64,000 nucleotides of DNA from Aquitalea aquatilis (GTDB lineage: Bacteria > Pseudomonadota > Gammaproteobacteria > Burkholderiales > Chromobacteriaceae). Under the pieces are notes generated by a model. That model saw only the letters and a program-made list of their open reading frames with translations, searched no databases and had not been told where the DNA came from. The position numbers and the translations under genes are program-made. Below are positions 51,646 through 57,697 of the stretch, piece after piece; the stretch's first letter is position 1, and each line of letters starts with the position of its first letter. The DNA is taken from the NCBI RefSeq assembly GCF_005155025.1, contig NZ_CP039731.1, positions 4,278,001-4,342,000 of the forward strand, given 5' to 3'.

Positions 51646-53060
51646 GCTGCTTTCTCCAAATTTTTCCCAAGATTGATGGCCAGCTCCTCAACGCAAGCCC
51701 GCGCAGCCTGCTTGTATGCTTCAGCACGATCGCCCGAGTACTCGTTATCAACACGCTCCTCAAACTCGTGGATCGGCCCCCAGAAGCAGCCGGCAGCAAT
51801 GTGCGGAATATCGCCGACCCATGCGGCAAAGATCGTGCGATTGTTGCGACCGCAGTTCTTGCGGTGAGTGACATTGCTGAAATGCTCGGGGTCGAGATAC
51901 ACCGAGTCAGCAGAAAACGATTCCGGCAGGCTGGTGATACCGGTGCCTTCCAGGTCCAGGAAGCCGCCGACGCTCAGGCCATCCGGCAGGCTGGTGATAC
52001 CGGTGCCGCGCAGGTCCAGGGAGCCGCCGACGCTCAGACCATCCGGCAGGCTGGTGATACCGGTGCCGCGCAGGTCCAGGGAGCCGCCGACGCTCAGGCC
52101 ATCCGGCAGGCTGGTGATACCGGTGCCGCGCAGGTACAGGAAGCCGCCGACGCTCAGGCCATCCGGCAGGCTGGTGATACCGGTGCCTTCCAGGTCCAGG
52201 GAGCCGCCGACGCTCAGGCCATCCGGCAGGCTGGTGATACCGGTGCCGCGCAGGTACAGGAAGCCGCCGACGCTCAGGCCATCCGGCAGGCTGGTGATAC
52301 CGGTGCCGCGCAGGTACAGGGAGCCGCCGACGCTCAGGCCATCCGGCAGGCTGGTGATACCGGTGCCTTCCAGGTCCAGGAAGCCGCCGACGCTCAGGCC
52401 ATCCGGCAGGCTGGTGATACCGGTGCCGCGCAGGTCCAGGGAGCCGCCGACGCTCAGACCATCCGGCAGGCTGGTGATACCGGTGCCGCGCAGGTCCAGG
52501 GAGCCGCCGACGCTCAGGCCATCCGGCAGGCTGGTGATACCGGTGCCGCGCAGGTACAGGAAGCCGCCGACGCTCAGGCCATCCGGCAGGCTGGTGATAC
52601 CGGTGCCGCGCAGGTACAGGGAGCCGCCGACGCTCAGGCCATCCGGCAGGCTGGTGATACCGGTGCCTTCCAGGTCCAGGGAGCCGCCGACGCTCAGGCC
52701 ATCCGGCAGGCTGGTGATACCGGTGCCGCGCAGGTCCAGGGAGCCGCCGACGCTCAGGCCATCCGGCAGGCTGGTGATACCGGTGCCGCGCAGGTCCAGG
52801 GAGCCGCCGACGCTCAGGCCATCCGGCAGGCTGGTGATACCGGTGCCGCGCAGGTACAGGGAGCCGCCGACGCTCAGGCCATCCGGCAGGCTGGTGATAC
52901 CGGTGCCTTCCAGGTCCAGAGAGCCGCCGACGCTCAGGCCATCCGGCAGGCTGGTGATACCGGTGCCTTCCAGGTCCAGGAAGCCGCCGACGCTAATATG
53001 TCCGGCATCATTCGCGGTGAACGGGATGCGGTGCTTTTCGAGATACGCCAGTAAATTCAT
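51642..53060 (-). CDS. leucine-rich-repeat prophage protein with 18 near-identical repeats
   Basis: The 472-residue protein has a short N-terminal part (MNLLAYLEKHRIPFTANDAG), then 18 copies of a 20-residue repeat of the form GGxLxLxGTGITSLPDGLSV. A C-terminal domain of about 90 residues follows (KNCGRNNRTIFAAWVGDIPH, CVEELAINLGKNLEKAA). Only three positions vary between repeats: S/F, D/Y and E/R. It lacks a signal peptide, so it is probably cytoplasmic. Similar LRR proteins occur in phages, with unknown roles. Overlaps of 4 bp place it firmly in the operon. Confidence 0.88.
   Translation of the reverse strand: MNLLAYLEKHRIPFTANDAGHISVGGFLDLEGTGITSLPDGLSVGGSLDLEGTGITSLPDGLSVGGSLYLRGTGITSLPDGLSVGGSLDLRGTGITSLPDGLSVGGSLDLRGTGITSLPDGLSVGGSLDLEGTGITSLPDGLSVGGSLYLRGTGITSLPDGLSVGGFLYLRGTGITSLPDGLSVGGSLDLRGTGITSLPDGLSVGGSLDLRGTGITSLPDGLSVGGFLDLEGTGITSLPDGLSVGGSLYLRGTGITSLPDGLSVGGFLYLRGTGITSLPDGLSVGGSLDLEGTGITSLPDGLSVGGFLYLRGTGITSLPDGLSVGGSLDLRGTGITSLPDGLSVGGSLDLRGTGITSLPDGLSVGGFLDLEGTGITSLPESFSADSVYLDPEHFSNVTHRKNCGRNNRTIFAAWVGDIPHIAAGCFWGPIHEFEERVDNEYSGDRAEAYKQAARACVEELAINLGKNLEKAA
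51922..52993. repeat. 60-bp tandem repeat array inside the LRR gene
   Basis: About 18 units of 60 bp follow one another with no spacer and almost no silent differences. Sequence differences fall in four places: aag/gag at the unit start, a rare A in CTCAGACC (units at 52021 and 52441), TTCC/GCGC, and GGTCC/GGTAC. The units from 51961 to 52140 and from 52381 to 52560 are identical, suggesting block duplication. Because 60 is a multiple of 3, copy number can change without a frameshift. Confidence 0.95.
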
Positions 53061-53353
53061 GCCACTTTCTCCTGTGATTTCAGATGCTCCAGCACGGCCA
53101 CGCTGAGCGCGGCGCAGTCGAACAGCTCGGCCGCATCGGTCGCGCTGTCTGCCAGATACACTTCGGTTACTTCGAAGCCGGCCGTCTGGCCGGGGTGGAA
53201 TGCGGCCGGGCGCTCCGGCCTTGTGTAGATGCCGCGCACCACCAGGTCGAAACCATCAAACTCCAGCGTGACCTCGCCGCGCTGGTAGCCATGCACCAGT
53301 TCGGCCTGCCGCATCAGCTGGATGACTGCGGCTGATAGCTGGGACAGGCTCAT
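53057..53353 (-). CDS. hypothetical prophage protein (MSLS module, copy 2)
   Basis: The 98-residue protein starts MSLSQLSAAVIQLMRQAELV and contains a beta-rich middle (VTLEFDGFDLVVRGIYT). Its start overlaps the tiny membrane-protein stop by 4 bp, which rules out a longer frame from 53506. Its function is unknown. Confidence 0.72.
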   Translation of the reverse strand: MSLSQLSAAVIQLMRQAELVHGYQRGEVTLEFDGFDLVVRGIYTRPERPAAFHPGQTAGFEVTEVYLADSATDAAELFDCAALSVAVLEHLKSQEKVA

Positions 53354-53445
53354 GGCAACTGCTCCAGCACCTCGGCCACCACCGTGCAGATGATGAACAT
53401 CGTCACCACGAGCAGGCCGCCAAGGATGTTTTTCAGGGTTTTCAT
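53350..53445 (-). CDS. tiny membrane protein (31 residues)
   Basis: ATG at 53445 overlaps the upstream stop, and the frame ends in an ATGA overlap with the next gene. The product has one membrane helix (NILGGLLVVTMFIICTVVAE) and ends EVLEQLP. It mirrors the 32-residue protein at 51371-51469. Confidence 0.62.
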   Translation of the reverse strand: MKTLKNILGGLLVVTMFIICTVVAEVLEQLP

Positions 53446-53570
53446 GGCCGCACCTCGTGTACCGGAATGCCGTGAGCGGAGAAGCCGACGAAGCGCAGAT
53501 GAACACCCTGCGCCCGCAGCTCGCTGGCCATTTCTTCAGTCAGCCAGCCGATGATTTTGGTGATGGTCAT
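53442..53570 (-). CDS. small prophage protein, first gene of the overlap-linked operon
   Basis: The 42-residue product starts MTITKIIGWLTEEMASELRA at ATG 53570, which has a GAGG ribosome site 5-8 bases upstream. A longer frame (to 53636) would read through the terminator stem and is rejected. No family is recognised. Confidence 0.65.
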   Translation of the reverse strand: MTITKIIGWLTEEMASELRAQGVHLRFVGFSAHGIPVHEVRP

Positions 53571-53587
53571 TTGCACCTCAATGGAAT

Positions 53588-53612
53588 AAAAAAAGCCCGC
53601 TGGGTGGCGGGC
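53588..53612 (-). terminator. terminator upstream of the recombination operon
   Basis: On the reverse strand GCCCGC pairs with GCGGGC around a 6-base loop and seven T residues follow. It lies between the 84-residue protein gene and the start at 53570, so early transcription must pass it. Confidence 0.85.
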
Positions 53613-53653
53613 AAAGGGACTGCTGAGGAGAGTCATGCAGGGTAAATCTGTGG

Positions 53654-53681
53654 TGAAAAAGATGGCCGGCTTTCACCGGCC
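53654..53681 (-). terminator. second hairpin terminator in front of the recombination operon
   Basis: GGCCGG and CCGGCC form a stem with a 6-base loop, followed on the reverse strand by ATCTTTTTC. It lies 30 bp after the 84-residue gene and 42 bp before the next terminator. Confidence 0.7.
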
Positions 53682-53710
53682 CAAGGCTCGTTTCCCACCA
53701 CTACAAAACG

Positions 53711-53965
53711 CTACTTTTTATGGGCTGCCAGATACTTTGAAATCCTCAAAGGCTGGGAAAAACGCTCAACATCGGCGGGCACTGGGAAGGCATGAAGCTT
53801 GGTCGCGCATTCGCGGCATGCTTCTGCAAAAACTTCTACCTCCATGTCATGGAAAAGCCCGTACCATATCGAGGACAATTCCGGCGTTTTGCTGTGCTCA
53901 GGCAGAGGAAACAGCACGGCGAAGCGCGACAATGTTTGCTCCACCAATTCTTGGGTAACCTTCAT
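53711..53965 (-). CDS. small helicase-loader-like prophage protein
   Basis: The 84-residue protein starts MKVTQELVEQTLSRFAVLFP and contains the pattern IWYGLFHDMEVEVFAEACREC followed by FPVPADVERF. This resembles the N-terminal region of the replication protein at 59500 (IYWGALKQVDLAVFREAM, then FMPKPADLIRM). ATG at 53965 has a GAGG site. The longer frame up to 54220 looks like noise. It is the first leftward gene after the early promoter. Confidence 0.65.
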   Translation of the reverse strand: MKVTQELVEQTLSRFAVLFPLPEHSKTPELSSIWYGLFHDMEVEVFAEACRECATKLHAFPVPADVERFSQPLRISKYLAAHKK

Positions 53966-54194
53966 GGAAAAGACCTCGATAAAAGAAATTTCGCCACGCG
54001 ACATCGAAAAAGCGTTTGCTGATGCGCCCCAGAAACTGACTGGTAAGGAATGGTCGGTTGAAGTGAATGGCCTAAACTTCAATCTGAATGTGGATGAGCT
54101 GTCGTTGCTCCCTTCATCTGAAACGGCAGCGATGTCGCTCAAAGCCAAGGAAATCCGTAAACCATACGAAAAAGACCCATCAATTCCCTTCTGA
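53964..54194 (+). CDS. small hypothetical prophage protein, divergent
   Basis: The 76-residue product (MEKTSIKEISPRDIEKAFAD, then WSVEVNGLNFNLNVDELSLL) starts at ATG 53964-53966. The start codon shares the palindrome CATG with the leftward gene's start. The ribosome site is weak. It is followed by a long hairpin. The amino acid composition looks natural, but it runs against the leftward transcript, so it is only moderately supported. Confidence 0.5.
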   Translation: MEKTSIKEISPRDIEKAFADAPQKLTGKEWSVEVNGLNFNLNVDELSLLPSSETAAMSLKAKEIRKPYEKDPSIPF

Positions 54195-54198
54195 CCAT

Positions 54199-54234
54199 CA
54201 GACTGAAGCCGGCTACTCAACCAGCTTCAGTCTG
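54199..54234 (+). terminator. long hairpin after the 76-residue gene
   Basis: CAGACTGAAGC and GCTTCAGTCTG form an 11-bp stem with a loop of about 14 bases, 5 bp after the stop. No T run follows on this strand. It lies in the leader of the leftward early transcript, where it could also serve as an antitermination or processing structure. Confidence 0.5.
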
Positions 54235-54473
54235 CCGCCTCTTTCGAAGCGGCTATCGTTCCGACCACCCCACTCCCTTCATCTGCTTCTTGGCTCCCCG
54301 AGCCTTCCCGCACAGCGCCTCCGCTTCATCGCGCGCTGCCGCTGGTTGCATCCAGTTGCTTCATGATCGGCTGTCACCCATTGGCAGGCGCTTGCCCGCG
54401 CACTGCCCCGGAGGGTGACGACCGTACTGCTGCTGCGTTGTGTAAGGAGCGGTGCCGCTGGGCTGGCTGATGG

Positions 54474-54549
54474 GGTGAATATACACAAACGTGTTTTTCA
54501 TAGTCAACACATTTGTGTTTTGCGGTGTGTTTTTTGCACACATACATGA
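54474..54549 (-). promoter_or_regulatory. leftward early promoter (pL-like) with repressor operators
   Basis: On the reverse strand -35 TTGACT (54502-54507) and -10 TATATT (about 54478-54483) are spaced by about 18 bases. ACACAAACGTGT (54483-54494) lies between the boxes and ACACATTTGTGT (54507-54518) abuts the -35, with 24 bp between their starts. The second is identical to an operator in front of the Cro-like gene. A weak third match lies near 54538. Repressor binding would block this promoter. The rest of 54235-54580 shows no gene I can support. Confidence 0.78.
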
Positions 54550-54580
54550 TTGGGATGCGACCGGAGTGTGGTGATGACGC

Positions 54581-54642
54581 AAAAAAGCCCGCACTGTGGC
54601 GGGCTGCATGAGGGAAGACAAAGCCCCGTACATGGCGGGGCT
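54581..54642 (-). terminator. two tandem terminators after the 75-residue gene
   Basis: On the reverse strand the first hairpin met is AGCCCCG/CGGGGCT (54622-54642), and the second is GCCCGC/GCGGGC followed by six T residues (54581-54604). They keep transcription of the cI-side genes from entering the early promoter. Confidence 0.82.
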
Positions 54643-54686
54643 CAGCTGGCCGGTTGGTTTTTATCCGAGGGAAGGATGCCGGCCGA

Positions 54687-54914
54687 TCACAGTGTGGGCT
54701 TGCGTCTGACTGGCGTCAATCTGGCCGGACATTCGCGCAGGCTATCCTTCCAATCGCCCTGGTAGCCAAAGTCGGGAGCTGGGTCCATGTCGGCATACCA
54801 GATGTGTGCAAAAGGGATCGTCTTGGGCGGAGTGAACCAGTGGGCCTGTCCGTCCGCATTGATTGCCCACCACTTGGCACCCTTGGGGGCCTGCCGCCAG
54901 TCGACTTCGAACAT
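54687..54914 (-). CDS. hypothetical prophage protein
   Basis: The 75-residue protein starts MFEVDWRQAPKGAKWWAINA and has aromatic-rich segments (HWFTPPKTIPFAHIWYADM). ATG at 54914 sits behind GGAGG, which makes this a better start than an ATG 12 bp upstream. Such short proteins occur in many tailed phages, with no known function. Terminators flank it on both sides. Confidence 0.72.
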   Translation of the reverse strand: MFEVDWRQAPKGAKWWAINADGQAHWFTPPKTIPFAHIWYADMDPAPDFGYQGDWKDSLRECPARLTPVRRKPTL

Positions 54915-54930
54915 GGGGACCTCCATGCAT

Positions 54931-54952
54931 AAAAAAACCCGCCGGAGCGGGT
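54931..54952 (-). terminator. terminator after the coiled-coil membrane protein gene
   Basis: ACCCGC and GCGGGT pair around four bases, with seven T residues on the reverse strand. The stem overlaps the stop codon of the upstream gene. Confidence 0.88.
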
Positions 54953-55677
54953 TACTTTTTCTGAGGCACTGCTTGAGTCGGTGCTTGCGACGGCACCACT
55001 ATCACTGTTGGTGCCGGGCTTGGAGTGGACTCAGCCTGCTTGAGTTGCATGTAGCCAACCCATATCCCCGCAACCGCAAAGACAATGCCGACAACCCACT
55101 GAGCCATGCTAATCGAGGATTTCAGTCCTTCAATATGAGACTTCAAGCCATCGATCTTTCCTTCAATCCCTTTCTCTACACCATCCACCTTGGCCTTGAC
55201 TGACTCAAGGTTGGCGCTCAGGGATTTCTCAGAGGCATCAACCTTGGCAGAAAGTGCGGTGATAGCCGCTTCCGAACGAGCAGCTTGCTCACGCATGAAC
55301 AGCTCAAAACTGGCCATGCGCTCGTCCGTGCGGCTCATTCGATCATCAAGGCGGCTCATCCCTTCGTCGAACCTAGCAGCAACCCCAGCAAGTTGCTCTT
55401 GGCTTGCCTGCTTGATCTCAGACGCGACAGCCCTCACCTCGGCCAGGTTCTGGCCCAGCTTGGCGTCAAGTTCTTCACGGCTGATGGGGGTGGTCATGTC
55501 TGAAGTATGGGGGCATTGGCTTGATTCTTCAACCAATAGCTGCTCTACAGCTTCAACATGGATAGTCTTTGATTCAGCCACATCTAAACTTTTGTATTCA
55601 GCCCGCCGTGATTCCTCGTATTTTTCTGTAGCCGCTTTGAATTTTGTTGTTGTTATTGGAGTGGATTTATTGATCAT
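54952..55677 (-). CDS. coiled-coil protein with a C-terminal membrane helix, in the rex position
   Basis: The 241-residue product has an N-terminal part of about 60 residues, a long coiled coil (about 75-190, with repeated RLDDRMSRTDERM-type segments) and one membrane helix (WVVGIVFAVAGIWVGYM, about 192-210). A Pro/Ala-rich tail follows. ATG at 55677 overlaps the upstream stop as TGATG behind AAGGA. The internal MTTPISREELDAKL (ATG at 55497) resembles the usual start of related phage proteins, so a shorter form may also be made. It follows cI and the zinc-ribbon gene. An exclusion or lysogenic role is only inferred. Confidence 0.78.
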   Translation of the reverse strand: MINKSTPITTTKFKAATEKYEESRRAEYKSLDVAESKTIHVEAVEQLLVEESSQCPHTSDMTTPISREELDAKLGQNLAEVRAVASEIKQASQEQLAGVAARFDEGMSRLDDRMSRTDERMASFELFMREQAARSEAAITALSAKVDASEKSLSANLESVKAKVDGVEKGIEGKIDGLKSHIEGLKSSISMAQWVVGIVFAVAGIWVGYMQLKQAESTPSPAPTVIVVPSQAPTQAVPQKK

Positions 55678-56024
55678 CACAAATCCTTACTATCGCTCTT
55701 TTCTGCATCATCACTATTTTCTTGCTCTGGATTATTTTCAAGCCAGCTTAATATACGACGAACACCATGTAGCCTTGTGTATCCACAATTATCACATTCA
55801 ACGGGCACTACCACATGGCTTGCCCCAAGAATGGCTGCAGTATTTTTATCTGAATCATACCGAACCTGAGGTAAGGTATTTATCAATATTTCGTTACTTC
55901 CCTGGTTTTCATAGGAATTAACTGTCCATTCATCTTTCCCGCATACCGGGCACACACCATCATGATTGGGATTTGAAAAGAAACGAACAAGATCAGGAAT
56001 GGATAAGTTTTTAATTTCTGCCAT
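55677..56024 (-). CDS. zinc-ribbon protein downstream of cI
   Basis: The 115-residue protein has CPVCGKDEW near residue 25 and ECDNCGYTRLHGV near residue 77, four cysteines in two CxxC knuckles typical of a zinc ribbon. The C terminus is acidic. Its DNA is clearly more AT-rich than most of the window. It lies 134 bp after cI on the same strand and is translationally coupled to the coiled-coil gene, so the pair may be expressed in the lysogen. No function is known. Confidence 0.72.
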   Translation of the reverse strand: MAEIKNLSIPDLVRFFSNPNHDGVCPVCGKDEWTVNSYENQGSNEILINTLPQVRYDSDKNTAAILGASHVVVPVECDNCGYTRLHGVRRILSWLENNPEQENSDDAEKSDSKDL

Positions 56025-56158
56025 CGCATTTAACTCACAATAATAATGTTTTTTAAAGGTCGCCTATATCTTCCAAATTACATAGACAGGCCAATTACCT
56101 AGACATCGCACAGCACCGGCGTCACCCACCACGCCAGACCATCTTGCCGATGATGCTA

Positions 56159-56809
56159 TCAGCGCGGACGGCCCTGGAAGATCACCTTGCCGCATATTTG
56201 CGAGTCTTCCGGAATCTTGATGATGCGATCAGGCCATGCCGGGTTGATCGCCAGCAAGAATGTGCCTTCGTGCGTGATCTGCAGGCGTTTGAAGGTGGCT
56301 TTGTGGTCAGGGCTGCGGACAATCACATCATCACCGTGCTCGTAGTTCCCACGCTGGTCGATAAAGATCAGCTCTCCGTCCCGATACTCGGGACTCATGC
56401 TTTCACCATTCACACGAAGGATGTAGGCATTCGGCCCATGCGCTACTGGGCACGGATACCATGCCTCAGCATCGCCAGGCTGGAAGTTGTCGATCACATC
56501 GCAGAACTCGCCTGCCTTCACCCAACTGATCAGCGGGAGCTGGCCGCGAGAGTCTGGGCCTGGAGATATGTTTTCGTCGAAAATTTCACCACGCCCTGGG
56601 AGTAGCTTTGGCTCCTTGCCATAGCGTAACCACTCAACCGTCACCCCTAGCGCTTCCGATAGCTCAAAGGTGTAGCGTGACTCACCATCGCGCAGCTCAA
56701 TGTTGCCGACAGTCGAGCCATGCTTTCCACCAATTGCCCTGGAAAGTTGGGTTTGGGTCATCCCCAGTTCTTCGCGCCGTTCTTTCACGCGCTCGCCGTA
56801 TGTCTTCAT
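56159..56809 (-). CDS. cI: CI/LexA-type prophage repressor
   Basis: The 216-residue repressor has an N-terminal helix-turn-helix (MTQTQLSRAIGGKHGSTVGNI) and a C-terminal S24 peptidase domain. The self-cleavage site fits A99-G100 (WVKAGEF), with catalytic S137 (VNGESMSP) and K170 (DHKATFKRL), so RecA-triggered induction is likely. The start is ATG at 56809. The frame upstream runs into the operators and the Cro-like promoter and is rejected. There is no clear ribosome site, which would fit a leaderless or weakly translated message. Confidence 0.95.
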   Translation of the reverse strand: MKTYGERVKERREELGMTQTQLSRAIGGKHGSTVGNIELRDGESRYTFELSEALGVTVEWLRYGKEPKLLPGRGEIFDENISPGPDSRGQLPLISWVKAGEFCDVIDNFQPGDAEAWYPCPVAHGPNAYILRVNGESMSPEYRDGELIFIDQRGNYEHGDDVIVRSPDHKATFKRLQITHEGTFLLAINPAWPDRIIKIPEDSQICGKVIFQGRPR

Positions 56810-56811
56810 AA

Positions 56812-56885
56812 ACACAATCGTATCTACATCATCGAACACATGCGTGGAATCGTTATTGGACTCTTCTACACATTTGTGTATTATT
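56812..56885. promoter_or_regulatory. cI-cro operator region with the rightward early promoter (pR-like)
   Basis: Three related 12-bp sites lie between the divergent genes: ACACAATCGTAT (56812-56823), ACACATGCGTGG (56836-56847) and ACACATTTGTGT (56868-56879), spaced 24 and 32 bp. The rightward promoter fits -35 TTGGAC (56856-56861) and -10 TATTAT (56879-56884) with a 17-base gap, so the third operator overlaps it. The predicted start point is at or next to the cro ATG at 56892. Confidence 0.78.
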
Positions 56886-56891
56886 GACACC

Positions 56892-57089
56892 ATGGACTGG
56901 ACACACATCATTCTTACCCTCGAATCGAACGGCATGACCCGCGACCAGATCGCGGAAGAAATCGGCTGTTCTCGTTCAATGATCAACGCGCTTGCTCTTG
57001 GTCAGCGCGGTAAGCGCCTGTCCTACGAAATTGGCGCTGGTCTTAAGTCGCTCTTTGACCGCCACGAGAACAGTCGCCATGCCGCTTAA
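56892..57089 (+). CDS. Cro-like DNA-binding protein
   Basis: The 65-residue protein (MDWTHIILTLESNGMTRDQI, then AEEIGCSRSMINALALGQRG) is a compact helix-turn-helix protein divergent from cI, the place of cro. ATG at 56892 is only about 8 bases after the predicted -10, so the mRNA may be leaderless. It presumably competes with CI at the shared operators. The long upstream extension of the frame lies in the cI gene and is rejected. Confidence 0.85.
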   Translation: MDWTHIILTLESNGMTRDQIAEEIGCSRSMINALALGQRGKRLSYEIGAGLKSLFDRHENSRHAA

Positions 57090-57127
57090 CAACCTGGCCA
57101 CCGGCCAACAACGTAAGGAGGAAAACC

Positions 57128-57331
57128 ATGCGTAAGCGTGACCCTCTGGTGATGGAAGCAAAGAGCCGTTTAACGGAGGCGGAGTACGAAGACCTTCAGG
57201 TTGCTGCCGACATGGAAACCGGCGGGAACATTGCTGCGTACCTTCGTAAAACGATCCGCGAAAAGCTGTACGGCCAACTGGGATCAACTGTACGTGACAC
57301 ACCCAGGGTCAGCAGTCCCGCAGCGGCCTGA
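57128..57331 (+). CDS. small prophage protein, possible ribbon-helix-helix regulator
   Basis: The 67-residue protein (MRKRDPLVMEAKSRLTEAEY, then LQVAADMETGGNIAAYLRKT) has the strand-helix-helix pattern of RHH/CopG-like proteins. An excellent GGAGG site precedes ATG at 57128. It follows the Cro-like gene in the slot where phages often place CII-type regulators, but it does not look like CII. Confidence 0.72.
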   Translation: MRKRDPLVMEAKSRLTEAEYEDLQVAADMETGGNIAAYLRKTIREKLYGQLGSTVRDTPRVSSPAAA

Positions 57332-57356
57332 AACGTCCCTATTCGGATGGTGAGTT

Positions 57357-57536
57357 ATGAGCGAAGAGCACGTCGAAACCCGCATTCTGGTTCCGTCGGA
57401 ACTGGCAGCGCAGGTGGAAATTGCCCGGGCAAGGGATGGGAAGCCCTTGAATGAGTACTGGGTGGAAACGATGGACCGGAAATTGAACGGGGTCATCGGG
57501 ATAAAGCAGAGAGAACAGCGGGACAAGGAGGCCTGA
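57357..57536 (+). CDS. small prophage protein
   Basis: The 59-residue product starts MSEEHVETRILVPSELAAQV and continues EIARARDGKPLNEYWVETMD, again with a possible ribbon-helix-helix pattern. ATG at 57357 follows GGTGAG. It lies 25 bp after the previous gene, and the two may be related in fold. Confidence 0.65.
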   Translation: MSEEHVETRILVPSELAAQVEIARARDGKPLNEYWVETMDRKLNGVIGIKQREQRDKEA

Positions 57537-57566
57537 AAAGGCCCTTTGTCGTTTCTGGAAAAACAA

Positions 57567-57600
57567 AACCCCGCTGGAGCTTGGAGGCGATGGCGGGGTT
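57567..57600. terminator. hairpin between the early regulators and the PAPS-reductase-like gene
   Basis: AACCCCGC and GCGGGGTT pair around an 18-base loop. The T-rich flank lies on the reverse-strand side, so it may end leftward transcripts. For rightward transcription it is at most an attenuator, similar in position to lambda tR1. Confidence 0.45.
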
Positions 57601-57628
57601 CTGAATAACTCGGAAGTCAGGAGTGATT

Positions 57629-57697
57629 ATGACCACAAGTAATGGGCATTTCAAGCCCACAGCATCACTGTTTTTCTTTGTGCGGGGGGCGGTATGA
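57629..57697 (+). CDS. 22-residue leader-like peptide
   Basis: A short frame with a strong AGGAG site starts at ATG 57629 and encodes MTTSNGHFKPTASLFFFVRG plus AV. Its stop overlaps the start of the next gene as ATGA. It may couple or tune translation of the downstream enzyme. It could also be chance, but the ribosome site and the exact overlap favour a real gene. Confidence 0.5.
   Translation: MTTSNGHFKPTASLFFFVRGAV

Noticed and set aside
51922-52993. The 60-bp array as a CRISPR
   Set aside because: Units are contiguous with no unique spacers and encode a regular LRR protein. No cas genes are present.
51627-53106. Two long + strand frames of 475 and 412 residues made of repeats
   Set aside because: They are shadows of the 60-bp array. 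The repeat length is a multiple of 3 and the unit lacks stops, so several frames stay open. The reverse-strand frame has the LRR pattern and the operon overlaps.
53966-54220. Upstream part of a 169-residue leftward frame
   Set aside because: It covers the rightward 76-residue gene and a hairpin and has serine-rich, unstructured sequence. The GAGG-supported ATG at 53965 is a better start.
56700-56891. Upstream extension of the Cro-like frame
   Set aside because: It runs through the cI N-terminal coding region, the operators and the promoter.
56810-56986. Upstream extension of the cI frame
   Set aside because: It crosses the operators and the cro start. The repressor family begins at the helix-turn-helix close to ATG 56809.
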